This document shows positions 1-11,232 of a DNA stretch of 64,000 nt, one piece after another. The stretch lies in contig CAVTJX010000001.1 in assembly GCA_963735175.1 (NCBI GenBank), positions 62,001 to 126,000 of the forward strand, written 5' to 3'. How positions within the stretch are numbered: the first letter of the stretch is position 1; each line of letters opens with the position of its first letter. The notes under the pieces are model-generated. The model did not search any database. It worked only from the letters and a program-made list of their open reading frames with translations, and was not told the DNA's origin. Origin of the DNA: CAVTJX01 sp963735175. Its GTDB lineage: Bacteria > Electryoneota > RPQS01. A program made the position numbers and the translations under genes.

Positions 1-13
1 CTGTGTGGTATCC

Positions 14-1881
14 TTAGGGCTCCGGTTGTTCGGGTGGAGCCGCAACGCCGGCGTCCGCCGGCGGTTCGTCGCCGGTGGAATCCTCCGCAGGCGGCGTGGC
101 TTCGTCGTCACTGCCGACGACGTACTGCCGGTACGACTCGTCTTCAGCCTCGGCTTCCGGTTCGCTCAGCGGAGCCTGGGCGGCGAGAATGATCTTCTTC
201 GACTCGCGGTCGAATTCGATCACTTCGAGCTGCAGTTCGTCGCCCACGTTCACGCTCTGCTTGCCGCCGCGCGTGATGCGCTTGAGCTGGCTGTTCGGTA
301 CGAAACCTTCCACTTCCTTGGGCAGTTCGACGACCACGCCCTTCTCCAGAACGCGCGCCACCTTGCCGACGGTCTGAGTGCCGACGGCGTAGGTCTGCTC
401 GAACTCTTCCCACGGATTCATCTGCGCCTGCTTCAGGCCCAGCGCGATGCGTCGTTCGTTGCGGTCGAAGCCCAGCACCACCACTTCGACCTGCTCGCCC
501 TTCTTCAGGACTTCGCCCGGATGCCGCACGCGGCGCGTCCAGGAAAGGTCGGAAATGTGCACCAGGCCGTCGATGCCGTCTTCCAGTTCAACGAACGCGC
601 CGAACGGCACCAGATCCCGCACGCGGCCCACGTGGCGCGAACTCGACGGAATACTTGGTTTCGAGATTTTCCCACGGATCCGGCTCCACCTGCTTCAGGC
701 CGAGCGAAATCTTGCGGTTTTCCTTGTCGATATTCAGCACCACCACGTCGATCTCGTCGCCCACCGACAGGAGGGCCGACGGATGCTTGACGTGCTGCGT
801 CCAGCTCATTTCGCTGATGTGCACGAGCCCTTCGAGGCCCTTCTCCAGTTCGACGAACGCGCCGTAACGGGCGATCGACACCACCCGGCCCCGCACGCGC
901 GAACCGACGGGGTACTTCGTCTCCACGCCTTCCCACGGATGCGGCCTGGAGCTGCTTCAGGCCGATGGAAATGCGCTGCCGGTCCTTGTCGTAGTCCAGC
1001 ACCTTGACCGTGATCCGCTGGTCGAGCTGCACGACTTCCGACGGATGGCTGACGCGGCCCCACGACAGATCGGTGATGTGCAGCAGGCCGTCCACGCCGC
1101 CGAGATCGACGAACACGCCGAAATCGGTGATGTTCTTGACGGTGCCTTCCATGATGTCGCCGACCTTGAGTTCGCCCAGCACCTTCTCGCGGATGCCGGC
1201 CAGGCTCTTCTCGACGATGATCTTGTGCGAGACGACGATGTTCTTGCGCGCGTCGTTCAGCTTGACGATGCGGAAGTCCATGTCCTGGCCGACCAGCGCG
1301 TCGAAGTCGCGCACGGGATGCACGTCGATCTGCGAACCGGGAAGGAACGCGTCCACGGTCATCAGGTCGACCACGAAACCGCCCTTGATCCGGCGCATGA
1401 TGCGGCCGCGCACGATCTCTTCGTCCTTGTAAATGCCGCCGATGCGCGCCCAGATCTTCAGGAAGTCGGCCTTCTTCTTCGACAGCAGCAGCTGGCCTTC
1501 GGCGTCTTCCACGCGGTCGAGGAAGACTTCGATGTCGTCGCCGACCTTGAACGGTTCGTGCGCGCCGAATTCGTCCGTCGAGACCGTGCCTTCGGACTTG
1601 AAGCCGATGTCGACGGAAATTTCCTTGTCGCCGATGGCAATGATCTTGCCCTTGACGATTTCGCCCTCGCGGAATTCCATGACCATCTTCTCGTAGAGCG
1701 AGGTCAGGTCCTGGGATTCGCGGTGCATTTCGGCCTGGTTTTCCGGCAGCTCCTCGGGCTTCACTTTGCGGCCCTTGAAACGGATCACGTCGCGCGGCAC
1801 TGGCGGCGTCGGCGTCGATTCCATCAGGGCAAAGTCGGCGGGGGTGGGCTGGTTGTCGTTGGTGTTGAGTTCTTCTGTCAT
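14..1881 (-). CDS. rpsA: 30S ribosomal protein S1 (frame broken by two indels)
   Basis: Ribosomal protein S1 binds mRNA on the 30S subunit and helps initiation. When the frames are joined, six S1/OB repeats follow one another, several with the GAFVELE...GLVHISD/EMSW pattern, giving about 620 residues, the usual six-repeat size. The ATG at 1881 is chosen because a GGAG Shine-Dalgarno sits 7 nt upstream. The frame breaks near 940 and near 640. In both places removal of one base lets the next S1 repeat continue at once, so these look like sequence errors in an essential gene. It is the last gene of the cmk-plsC-rpsA run, and its stop lies at the left edge of the window. Confidence 0.95.
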
Positions 1882-1955
1882 GGTAATTCTCCGGGATTTG
1901 TAGCGCCCGCCCGGAGTGGCGGCGGGGTTGAGGGAAGAGGATTTATCGCAAACGT

Positions 1956-2652
1956 TCATTGCCAATAATCGACCGGTCGTAAACGGGCGCCTTTAGCCGG
2001 CACCTGGCCGCCGGGAGTCGCCAGCGACAATTCGCGGATCCGTTCCAGCGCTTCGATCCGAGACGTGCTGGTACTGGTCCTTGCCGCGCAACCCGGCCGG
2101 CTTGCAGATCCCTCGACGGGATCGGCTTGCCGAAGACCACGTGAATTCCCGGCCGGTCCGCGCAGACGCAGTCGCTGCGCCGTCGCGCTGCCGTGAATGT
2201 AAACGGGAACGACCGGAGCGTCGGACAGGCAGACCACCCAGCCGAGCCCCAGCTTCGCTTTCAAAAAGCCATCCACCGGAGCGCGCGTGCCTTCGGGATA
2301 GAAGATCAGCGCGCCCTCGTGCTTTCAAGACGTTCAGACAGACCGCCAGGGACTCGCGGTCGAACTGCCCGCGCCGCACCGGAAACGCGTTCAGATATCG
2401 GATAAATCGCGCGAACAGCGGCTTGCGGAACAATTCTTCTTTCGCGAAAAAATGCACCTCTCGCGGGACGATACCGCCCAGAATCGGCGGATCGAAATTC
2501 GAGCGATGATTCGAGGCGATGATGATCCGCCCCGTGCGCGGCAGATTCTCCAGCCCGTGCACCGCCAGGCCGTACATCAGGCGGAAGTAGCTGCGCGCGA
2601 GCCACGACACGAAGCCGTAGCCGGCCCGCATCGGGTTACGCGCGCGCTCCAC
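1956..2652 (-). CDS. plsC: 1-acylglycerol-3-phosphate acyltransferase, PlsC family (frameshifted)
   Basis: Membrane acyltransferase of phospholipid synthesis that acylates lysophosphatidate at sn-2. The N-terminal frame shows the block I motif NHRSNFD (family NHxxxxD). A one-base shift near 2325 restores block III as YPEGTRAP. Two more breaks, near 2150 and 2080, are needed to reach the C-terminal frame that stops at 1956. Joined length is about 230 residues, normal for the family. Start is either 2652, overlapping the cmk end, or the ATG at 2631, just after it. It lies between cmk and rpsA, an order seen in other FCB bacteria. The exact acyl specificity cannot be read from the sequence. Confidence 0.85.
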
Positions 2653-3332
2653 TGGCCTGGCGCTTGCGCGCCAGCTCCACGATCCGGTCCACCTGGTCGC
2701 CGATGGTCAGATCGCTCGTGTCCAGTTCAATCGCGTCGGGCGCTTTGCGCAACGGACTGTGCTCGCGGGTCGAGTCGCGTAAGTCACGCGCCTCCAGCGC
2801 CGCTTCCACTTCGGGCAGCGGCTGATCGATCCCGCGGGCCAGCATTTCCTTGCGCCGCCGTCGGGCGCGCGTGCGCACGTCCGCCGTCATGTAGATTTTC
2901 AAATCTGCGTCGGGAAAGACGACCGTGCCGATGTCCCGGCCTTCCAGCACCACGCCGCCTTGCGCGCCCAAGTTCGCGCTGCCAGCGGACGAGGTGTTCG
3001 CGCACCCGCGGATGCTCCGAAACCGGCCCGACCCACAACGAAATTTCCGGAGTCCGGATGTCGTCGGTGACGTCCAGCCCGTCCAGCAGGACCCGCACCT
3101 GCGACTCCACCTCGCGCTGGCTGACGACGGTCGATCGCAGCAGCTCGTCGATGGAATAGTTGTCGGTGAGTTCCACGCCGCAGCGCAGCATCTTCAACGC
3201 CACCGCGCGGTACATCGCGCCGGTGTCGATATGCATATAGCCGAGACGCTGGGCGACGAGTTTTGCCGTGGTGGACTTGCCCGAACTCGCCACGCCGTCC
3301 AGAGCGATGATCAGTCCGCGCTTCGTGCTCAC
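2636..3332 (-). CDS. cmk: Cytidylate kinase (one frameshift)
   Basis: Phosphorylates CMP and dCMP to the diphosphates with ATP. The N-terminus has the P-loop GVASSGKSTTAKL, followed by the Cmk signature HIDTGAMYRAVAL. The second half has LEGRDIGTVVFPDADLKIY and the K/R-rich lid, typical of Cmk. The two halves lie in different frames, joined by a one-base shift near 2975. Total is about 232 residues, as expected. Start is GTG at 3332, which overlaps the stop of the upstream gene (GTGA). It is co-transcribed with plsC and rpsA downstream. Confidence 0.93.
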
Positions 3333-5039
3333 GACTTGATGCGTCCGCCCTTCTCTTCGTCAATGAAAATATGCGTCACCAGCCGCCCGGCGAAATATTC
3401 GTCGCCGTCGCCCAGCATCCGCCGTTCCCACGGATAACCCGAGGACGTATCCTGGTGATCGGCAGCTCTGGCTCGCGGTACGGTAAAAGTCGGCGATCCG
3501 CTTCTGCCAGCGGCGCATGCTCGAAGGCCGCAGATCCAGCCAGCCTTTGTCCGCCCATTCGTCGACCGACGCCTGATCCAGTCGGCAGTTCGTTGCTTCC
3601 CGTGTACGGCGGAATCTTCACTTCCGGCCCGCGCAGGATGCTCTTGACCGTCCGGCAGCAAAATCGGTACGCCGATGGAAATGATCGTCGCCCGCAGTTT
3701 CTTGTCCTTCTTCAGGATCTGCCACACCTTCTCCGCCAGCGTCTCGGCTTTCTCGTTCGGGATCACACTCGGATCCGGGTAGGCCAATTTCAGCAGGTAG
3801 GCTTCATAAAGCAGTTTGGAAAGGTGCGGCGGGCCGAGCATTTCAAAGGCCACGCTGGCCGTGTTCGTCTCCTTTTCAAGCCGCTTCATCTCTTCCAGCG
3901 CCGCCTGGCGCAGAATGCCGGCGCGGTACGTGGGACCCATCACCGTCGCGTCCAGCGCGCCGATGATATCCATCCCGCTGTTGCCGCCTTCGATCTCCCA
4001 CAGCACCGACTGGCTGATCTCTTCGGGCGTCACGAATTCCATCTGCTGGGCGGCGGTGATCGTGTAGAATTCGTCCGCCGAGAAAATCCCGTTCTCGCCC
4101 GTGTCGATATACACCGACTTCAAATTCTCGCCCATCGCTTCGCCGATACTGCTTTCGATGCGCGTAAACTTCTTGCCCAGCGGCTGCGCCTTCTCGGGCG
4201 GGCAGTCATAGAGCGGAATCGGCTTGCCCCCGCGCTTGATTTCGCCGAAGGCGATCTTCTTCCACGCGATCGCAGCGCCCGGCTTGATCTCTTTGATGTA
4301 CGGGCAGCCCGGCGTGCGTCCCATCAGGAACAGCAGCATGCTGTGCGCGCCCGCCATCGACGACTTGGCCAGCAGTTGGCTCGACGGTTTCTCTTCCGAG
4401 TGCGTGTAGGGAATGTTCAGACCCATCCCACCCGTGCCGGTCGTGCCGACCTTGACGTACGTGTGCACGCCGACCTGCATCGTCGCCTCGAGCAGCACCT
4501 GGATGTGGCGAATGAGCTGCGGCACGTACACCGTCCCGGCGAACTTCTCGATCGTCTCAAAGAACGGGTCGTTGGGCTTGAGGCCCTTTTCCCGCGCTTC
4601 CGCCACCGGCTTGAGATCGTAATAGCCCGCGTAGATATCCTGATAGGCGAAGCCGGTCGCCGCGTTTACGCAGTCCACAATCACGTCGGGACGGTGTTGA
4701 ATGATGACGTTGTAAAGATAGAAAAGCTTGAGCCGTTCGGGCGTCAGCTTCTCGTAGACGTCCTGCACGAACTGCCAGCGCAATTCATGATCCGCCATAA
4801 CCTCTTTGCGCGAAATATCCTTAAACTGCTCGCGCACGAAAATGTCGCCCCATCCGGGAACGATTTGGACCTGCGGGAACTCGGCGGCCAGTTCTTTGGC
4901 CGCATCTTCCGCTTCCGCCTGTCGGAGAGAATGAACGACGAGTTTCTGCGGGCCCCGCGCCAGGATCCTCCGGCATACGGACATGCCGACCAGATCCCCA
5001 GCCGCCCAGCACCAGCACCTTCGAGTTACGCAACATCAT
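3329..5039 (-). CDS. Large Rossmann-fold NAD(P)-binding protein of unknown function (frameshifted)
   Basis: I do not recognise the exact family. The N-terminus reads KVLVLGGWG then, after a one-base shift near 4990, LVGMSVCRRI: together a GGxGxVG dinucleotide-binding turn of the SDR/epimerase type. A long central part (about 470 residues, intact) contains KVGTTGTGGMGLNIPYTH and an acidic or aromatic C-terminal part. Several more indels lie between about 3665 and 3450, after which the frame ends in HIFIDEEKGGRIKS. Joined size is about 570 residues, much longer than a standard SDR. The start ATG at 5039 overlaps the scpB stop (ATGA), and its end overlaps the cmk start, so it belongs to the scpA-scpB-cmk operon. 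Confidence 0.7.
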
Positions 5040-5959
5040 GGCTTGATGTCCTTCTCGGGCTCAGTTTCCTCGGCCGAAGATATTTCTCCCCGACCGTTTT
5101 CCGTCCCAATGACAAAATGGTTAGTATCTGCTGCTTCCGGTGATTCGTCCGGCGCCGTCTCCGGCTCGGGTATCGTTTCATCGATGGACCGCGGCTGTCC
5201 CCATTCGCGCAGCAGTTCCGAATCGCGGGGCAGATCCGATAGGTCGGACAAACCAAAGTGTTTCAGGAACTGCGGCGTCGTTTCGTAAAGGAGCGGCCGC
5301 CCCAGTACGTTTGCCCGTCCCCTGACCGCCACTAAACTGCGGTCTAATAATGTTCGCAGCACGCCGCCGGAATCTACGCCGCGGATCTCGTCGATCTCGG
5401 CCCGCGTGACGGGTCCGCGAAAGGCGACCACCGCCAGGGTTTCCAGCGCCGCGCGGGACAGCCGTGTCCGGGCCCGCTCCGCGAAGAGTTTCCGCAGCAC
5501 GCCGGAATAGTCGCGGCGCGTGTAGTGCTGAAATCCGCCGGCTACGGGTAGAATTTCAAAGGCGCGGCCGTCGCGCTCGTAATCGAAATTCAATTCGTGC
5601 ACGATCTCCGCCAGCTTGCCCTTCACCTTCTCGCCCAGTGCCGCCACGTGTTGCTGCGGAGTCAGTGGTTCAATGCTGGAAAAGATCAGGGCTTCCGTCG
5701 CCGCCTTCAGGAACTTCATCTCCTCGGCGGCTTCCACCGCTTTGAGAATCGTCATGTTCAAGGGCGCGTCGTCATCCTGTTCCAGTCCGGCTTCGTCCGC
5801 CGGCTCATCGCCAGCCGTTGCGTAATCGGGATCCGGTGCGAACTCCGCCCCGCCCTCATCCGCTTCCGCAAAGTGAATCCGGGTTGACGGTTCCGCTTCT
5901 TCGGCGGAATCGAGTGGCGTTTCCGTTTCGGACAGTTGTTTCTGGGCTTTGCGCGTCAT
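5036..5959 (-). CDS. scpB: Segregation and condensation protein ScpB
   Basis: Winged-helix kleisin partner of the SMC-ScpAB chromosome condensation complex. The conserved core starts around residue 80 (AATEALIFSSIEPLT) and includes ALETLAVVAFRGPVTRAEID and the IRGVDSGGVLRTLLDR helix-turn region. The protein is 307 residues because of an acidic N-terminal extension of about 75 residues and an acidic C-terminal tail of about 55, both longer than in common ScpB (about 190). It follows scpA after 3 bases and overlaps the next gene by 4. The frame is intact. Confidence 0.93.
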   Translation of the reverse strand: MTRKAQKQLSETETPLDSAEEAEPSTRIHFAEADEGGAEFAPDPDYATAGDEPADEAGLEQDDDAPLNMTILKAVEAAEEMKFLKAATEALIFSSIEPLTPQQHVAALGEKVKGKLAEIVHELNFDYERDGRAFEILPVAGGFQHYTRRDYSGVLRKLFAERARTRLSRAALETLAVVAFRGPVTRAEIDEIRGVDSGGVLRTLLDRSLVAVRGRANVLGRPLLYETTPQFLKHFGLSDLSDLPRDSELLREWGQPRSIDETIPEPETAPDESPEAADTNHFVIGTENGRGEISSAEETEPEKDIKP

Positions 5960-5962
5960 GGC

Positions 5963-6703
5963 TTACGCGGCCTGCAATTCGGGAACCAGAACGCGGCTGA
6001 CGAAAATTTCCGCAAACGGCTCGTTCTGATCGACCCGCAGCCGTTGCCGCTTCGCCATTTCCAGCACGGCGAGAAATGTCACCACCCAGATCATGCGTTC
6101 GACTTCATTCTGCAATTCACGCAAGAGCCCGAACCGTTTGACTTCTTCCAGCAACTGGAGCACCCAGCGGATGCGATCGTCCAGCGTCACCTTGTCCAGG
6201 CGCACTTTGTGTACGAGCTGGTTGTCCTTGCGGCGGATCACCTCTTCGATGGCCCGCGTCAGGTCGTAGATCGTCATCGGCACTAGCAGTTCCACCGGAT
6301 CGGGCTCGGGCAGCGGCGGCGCGGCGGAACGGAGCATCGCAAAGCGCTCGGCCATCGCTGCCTCGCGGCGCGCGAGTTCGACCGCTTCTTCCTTCGTCTT
6401 CTGGTAGAGCAGCAGGCGCTGGGCCAGTTCGTGACGCGGATCCTCCGCTTCCTCGACGTCCTCGGTCTTGGGCCGCGGCAGCATCATCTTCGCTTTCACG
6501 GCGATCAGCGTGGCCGCCATCAACAGAAATTCGCCCGCGTCTTCGAGGTTTTCCACGCCGATCGAATCGATCACCGCCAGGTAAGACTCGGTAATCTCCG
6601 CCATCGGCAGATTCATGATATCGTACTCCTGCTTCTGCACCAGGAACAGCAGCAGGTCCATCGGGCCTTCGAACAGCGGAAGTTTAATTTGCCAGACGCT
6701 CAT
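5963..6703 (-). CDS. scpA: Segregation and condensation protein ScpA
   Basis: Kleisin subunit bridging the SMC heads. The N-terminus carries the family hallmark FEGPMDLLLFLVQKQEYDI, followed by ITESYLAVID and the helix GEFLLMAATLIAVKAKMMLP. The C-terminus has the winged-helix segment EMIWVVTFLAVLEMAKRQRL-like region. It is 246 residues and intact. The start ATG overlaps the trpS stop (ATGA), and scpB follows directly, so trpS-scpA-scpB are probably one transcript. Confidence 0.95.
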   Translation of the reverse strand: MSVWQIKLPLFEGPMDLLLFLVQKQEYDIMNLPMAEITESYLAVIDSIGVENLEDAGEFLLMAATLIAVKAKMMLPRPKTEDVEEAEDPRHELAQRLLLYQKTKEEAVELARREAAMAERFAMLRSAAPPLPEPDPVELLVPMTIYDLTRAIEEVIRRKDNQLVHKVRLDKVTLDDRIRWVLQLLEEVKRFGLLRELQNEVERMIWVVTFLAVLEMAKRQRLRVDQNEPFAEIFVSRVLVPELQAA

Positions 6704-7696
6704 CCGAACCCCATCGCTTGATGTACTTCATCCATCGTCTGCGCGGCAATCGTTTGCGCGCGCGCGTTTCCGGCGACGATGATTTGCTTCACTTCATCCG
6801 GCTGCGCCTCATAATAGCGGCGGCGTTCATGCACCGGCGCGAGTTCCTTGATGATGCTCTCGCCGCACCGCAGCTTGCAGTCCACGCAGCCCAGCGCGCC
6901 GCTTTCGCAGCCCGCGCGGATTTCCGGCACGCCTTCCGGCGTAAAGCGCTTGTGATACGTGAACACCAGACAGATGTCGGGCCGCCCCGGATCGTTGCGC
7001 CGCACCTTCTGCGGATCCGTCACCGCCGTGCGCAATTTGCGTTTGATCTCGTCGGGACTGTCCGCCAGGAGAATCGTATTGCCCAGCGACTTCGACATCC
7101 GGCTCCCGTCCAGACCCGGCAGGCGCGGAAACTGCGTCAGCGCTCCGTCGGGTTCGGGAAAGACCGGTTTGTCGGGCGAATACACATTATTAAAACGCCG
7201 CGCCAGTTCGCGCGCGACTTCGATGTGCGGCAGTTGGTCTTCCCCGACGGGAACAACCTCGCCCTTGTACATCAGAATATCCGCCGCCTGCAGCACCGGG
7301 TAGCCGAGATGGCCGAAAGTCATCTTCGTCTCCAGGTCCAGATCGCGCACCTGCTCCTTCAGCGTCGGGTTACGTTCCAGCCGCGCCTTCGAGATCAGCA
7401 TCGCCAGCACGAGAAATAACTCTGCGTGCTGCTTCACCTGCAGACTGCACGAAAATCGGACCCTTGGCCGGATCCAATCCGGCCGCCAGCCAATCGGTGA
7501 CCATCTCCAGAGTGTTTTCGGGAATTTGCCGGGTATGCTCGAAATCGGTGGTCAGGGTGTGCCAGTCAGCCACAAACCGGAAGGATTCGTACTCGTCCTG
7601 CAGTTTGACCCAATTTTCCAGCGCCCCAACGTAGTTGCCCAAATGCATCCGACCCGTCGGCCTCATGCCCGAAAGCAGGCGCCGTTTACGTGTCAT
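6700..7696 (-). CDS. trpS: Tryptophanyl-tRNA synthetase (one frameshift)
   Basis: Class I aminoacyl-tRNA synthetase charging tRNA-Trp. The HIGH-like motif appears in RPTGRMHLGNYVGAL near the N-terminus, and the KMSKS loop as SRMSKSLGN. The N-terminal 110 residues and the remaining 240 are in two frames joined by a one-base shift near 7438. Total is about 332 residues, typical for bacterial TrpS. The ATG at 7696 is preferred over an in-frame TTG at 7732. It is the first gene after the terminator at 7756-7786, so a promoter should lie between 7696 and 7756. I see only AT-rich sequence there and no clear -35. Confidence 0.94.
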
Positions 7697-7755
7697 AACA
7701 AGCTGCTTCTTCTCATTCAGGATAAATCGCAAGATACAATATTCTCACCAAAATA

Positions 7756-7786
7756 GCAACCGGGCCCGCGATGCGGACCCGGTTCG
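7756..7786 (-). terminator. Probable intrinsic terminator of the cobalamin operon
   Basis: Downstream of the beta-propeller stop (7791) a 12-bp stem pairs AACCGGGTCCGC with GCGGGCCCGGTT across a 3-base loop, with one G-U wobble on the minus-strand RNA. The tract after it (GCTATTTTGG) is only moderately U-rich. It sits exactly between the operon end and trpS, which suits termination. Confidence 0.65.
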
Positions 7787-7790
7787 AAAA

Positions 7791-9067
7791 CTATTTAAGA
7801 TAAAGTAGTTTGAGTGCCGTTTTCGCCCCTCCGCCCTCCCAAACTGCCCAGTATGCTCCGGAAGGAATTGAAATATCGTGCCTTAGAGTCGGATTCCAGA
7901 CAATATGATCCACTCCAGCAGCTACTCCCAGTGCTCCGACTTCCTCACCTAATATGTTATAAATACGAATATAAGAAAGCGTCTGACGGGGGACAGCTCA
8001 AAACCAGCCGGACGGAACCGTTGAAAGGATTCGGGTACGCCTCCGCGATCCTCGCGTCCATCGGGAGGTTACCCCGCGCTGCCGGAACTGAATTGGGAGC
8101 CGATACCATCACCATCTGCCCCGGCCCCACAGACATCGGATACGTCGCGATCAGCGCCCCGTCCGCCGTCCGCTGCTCCACCTGATTGGCCGCAAAACAA
8201 CTCACGAAAAAGGAGCCGTCCGCCTGCGCTTCCACATCCGTCGCCCCGGTGTCCGTGGCGATGGGATTCGTGGCATCGTTTAAAAGTGCCAGATCCGTCA
8301 GCCGATACCGGAACACAATCCCCTGTTCGCCCCAGCCCCCCGCCGCGACCACCGCATAACCGCCGCCAAAACTGACAGCCGCGGGCGATCCGCCGGTAGC
8401 CAGCACCGTATCCCGCGCCAGCGTCGCGGCATTGAAAATATGAATGCTCCCCCCGGCTCCGCTGTAATCGCTTGTGCAGACCACGTGCAGCCGGCCCGCG
8501 TCATCCACGGCCACAGACTGCGGATTGATTCCCACCTGCAGACTGTCCAGCAGCGTCAGTGTCGTCCGGTCGTAGACCATCACCGCGCCCGGACCAAACA
8601 CCCCGAACGACAGGTAGCGCGTCAGGCACACGAACAGCTTTGAATCGTAAACCAGCATCCCTTCCGGCGCCACACCCACCGGGATGTCGCCCACCACCGC
8701 GCCGTCCGAAATCCGCAGCAGCAGCACATTGTTCGTGATCCAGCAACTGACGGCCAGCGTATCCGCGTTGAGCAGCACGACGGCAGTAGGGATTTGTCCC
8801 CCCCGTCGTCGGCAGGTCGCGCAGCGTCTGCTGGCTGGCCACGTCGATTTCCTGCACCGTGTTCAGTAGCGAATTGGTGACATACAACCGCTCGCCGGTG
8901 CTGATAATGTCGTTGCAGCCATAGCCCAGATCGAGCACGTGGTTGTCCACCGCGCCGCCCGGAAGTTCGATCCGGCCCAGCGATTCATCCAGGGATTGCA
9001 CCACGTAAAGCGTCTCTTGCGCCCACGCGCCGGAAGCCAGCAACAGCAAACAGAGAATTCGCAGCAT
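7791..9067 (-). CDS. Secreted beta-propeller protein with YPNPFN-type C-terminal sorting domain (frameshifted)
   Basis: Starts MLRILCLLLLASGAWAQ, a signal peptide ending at AWAQ. The mature part is built of YVTN/NHL-like repeats (LYVTNSLLNTVQEIDV, AVMVYDRTTLTLLDS, SIHIFNAATLARDT), as in seven-bladed propellers. The C-terminus has YPNPFNGSVRL and then a beta-sandwich tail ending in LKLLYLK, the pattern of FCB secretion/sorting or FlgD-like domains. Frame breaks near 8795 and 7990 are repaired by one-base shifts. Joined length is about 425 residues. It starts 10 bp after the TonB receptor stop in a riboswitch-led operon. By position and fold it resembles BtuG, the surface cobalamin-binding propeller of Bacteroides, but that is inference. 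Confidence 0.75.
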
Positions 9068-9077
9068 AGGAAGGGTG

Positions 9078-11232
9078 TCAAAGTTGAGCGAGGTGAATCC
9101 GCGCATATATTTCGCGGCCGGGCATCGGAGCAAAGCGCACGATGCGATAGTGCGTATCGAAGAGGTTTTCCACTCCCACGGCGGGTTCGAGGCGCACCCG
9201 CCGCAGGTGAAAAGCGTACGAAAGGTGCAAGTCAGTAATGGCATAAGCGCGCAGCCATTTGGAATTGGTTTCCAACACAGGCCGCGCCGCCACCCGCCGG
9301 TGTTGTATCGCCAATTCCAGTCCGTAGCGGTGAACCGTCACGCCCGCCCGCTGGGATTGCGGCGCCCGGAAGGTCAGATATCTGCCGCCGGTGTTGCGGT
9401 CCTCCGTGGCGTCGCGTGCCTCAGTCCAGTTCAAGCCCGCCGTCACCGTCACGAACTCCCGCCATAAACTCCGCTCGCCCGAGACATCCAGCGTCTGCAC
9501 GTGCGCGCGTTTCAGATTGAGTGGCACCCAGCGGTTATCGAAGGCGCGTTTCCAGTAGATCAGGTTTTCCACCCGCTGATCCGAGGCCGCCACCTCCAGC
9601 CGCGCCCGGTTCGCGCCCGCAGTCTCCGCATATACGCGCCCGGTCCATTCGCGGGACGCTTCCGGCAGCAATTGTGGATTGCCGCGCGACACTTGGTCGT
9701 CCTGCCAGAAGAGCGCATAGAACGTCGGTGCGCGATACGACCGTCCCCACGAAGCCACCGCGCCGTAGCGCAGGCCCGGCGCGTGTTCCAGCGCCAGCCG
9801 GATCGTCGGTAGCGCCGTACCATCGCCGCCCCACGCTTCGTAACGCAATCCCGGTTCCGCAGCCAGTGTCACATGACGACGCGGATTGTCAATGAGCATC
9901 TGCCGCCACACCGACCACGCCGCCCACCGCCAGCGCATGGCCCGGCTGCCGGTAATCTGGTTGCTCTCCAGTGTTTCCCGCGAAGTTTCTGCGCCGCCGG
10001 ATAACCGTGACCGGCCCCGCGTGGCGTCAATCTGCGCGTTCACGCCCGCCTGTCCGCTCGACTTCCCCGGATTGCTTCACCATCGCCGCCGCATCGGGAT
10101 TGGTAAACTCCCGCGAGTCATGCTGCCACGCAACATGCGTGCTCGTGTTGATCCGCCCAGCAGAGTGTGTAAGCCGTAAATTCAGTGCCTCATTCTGTGT
10201 CGCCTGTCGCGCCAGCGGCGTCAATTGCGGCGCCAGATAGCCCGGCATTCCCCGCGACGCCCGGTCCAGCGCGGCGGACACTTCCGCCGTCGTCGGCATG
10301 CCCGGCGGAGTGCCTAGTTTCACGAGCAGCTGGTCGCGCGTGATATCCGCATTCACGCGGCGATACTGGCGTCCCAATCCCACCGTAAACGCCCCCGTGC
10401 CGTCGTCTTCGGTAATTGTATAGTGGAAATCGCCGGGGCCCTGTGTTCGCGTCAGCGATAACAGACTGGCAATCGGACCGGTCCGGCCCGAGCGCAGCAT
10501 ACTGACGCGGTCGTAGCTCGGATGCGCTTCGACAGAGACGTCGAATTCCGGTCGATTCGCGGGCGCGCGCGTGGTGATTTCCAGAATTCCCCCAATCGCC
10601 TCCCCCCGACATTCGCCCGGCCGCCGCGCAGCACCCTTACCGATTCCACCCATTCGAGTGGAATCGCCGCTAAATCCGCCTCGCCGCTGCCCACCTGCCG
10701 TAACCTTCGCCCGTCCACCATGCACCAATACCTGGTTCGCCGCCGATCCCCCGATCCGCGCCGTCACCGGAGCGCCCACCGCGCCGTCCGAACGCATGTC
10801 CAGTCCGGCCTGCTGTCGCAAAAAATCCGGCAGCGTTTGCGCCGCGCTGGCGACAATCTGCTCTCGTTGAAAGACCTGCTCCGCGCCCTCGCGCCGCGTT
10901 TCCACAGTGATTTCCGGCAGCGTCACCGCGACAGGCCGCAGCGTCAGTGCCACATCTGCGCGTTCACCCGGTGCGATGCGTATCGACGTATCCAGTGATA
11001 CGCATCGGTCGGCGGTCACCTCCACCCGGTACAATCCCGCTGCCAGCCCGTCAAACACCGCTTCCCCCGGCACCGCAGCCTGCACAGTGGCCTGCCCCGG
11101 CCACACCGAAACCGTCGCCAGTGTCGCGCAATCCGCGCCCGACGCTGCAAGCCGCACGGCGATCACGGCCCCCGTTTGCGCGTGGACACTCGAGATCAGG
11201 CCGAAAAGTAGCAGCAGCAACCCGCGCCTCAC
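9078..11232 (-). CDS. TonB-dependent outer-membrane receptor, probable cobalamin receptor (frameshifted)
   Basis: A signal peptide (LLLLLFGLISSVHAQ) is followed by a carboxypeptidase-regulatory-like domain, a TonB-box-like ITVETRR, then a plug (DFLRQQAGLDMRSDG, IGGSAANQVLV, MVDGRRL) and a 22-strand-type barrel. The last strands read NLFDTHYR and end in IHLAQL. Frame breaks near 10735, 10610 and 10050 are each fixed by a single base. About 717 residues when joined. The GTG at 11232 overlaps the upstream stop (GTGA). Its place under a cobalamin riboswitch and beside an ECF S-component supports B12 as substrate. Family membership is certain, substrate is inferred. Confidence 0.85.

Noticed and set aside
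14..1881. rpsA and other essential genes as true pseudogenes
   Set aside because: Breaks are single-base, spread over many essential genes, and conserved sequence resumes immediately.
3371..5143. Long plus-strand open frames such as this one and 31170-32933 or 42182-43849
   Set aside because: They mirror well-identified minus-strand genes and arise from high GC at third positions.
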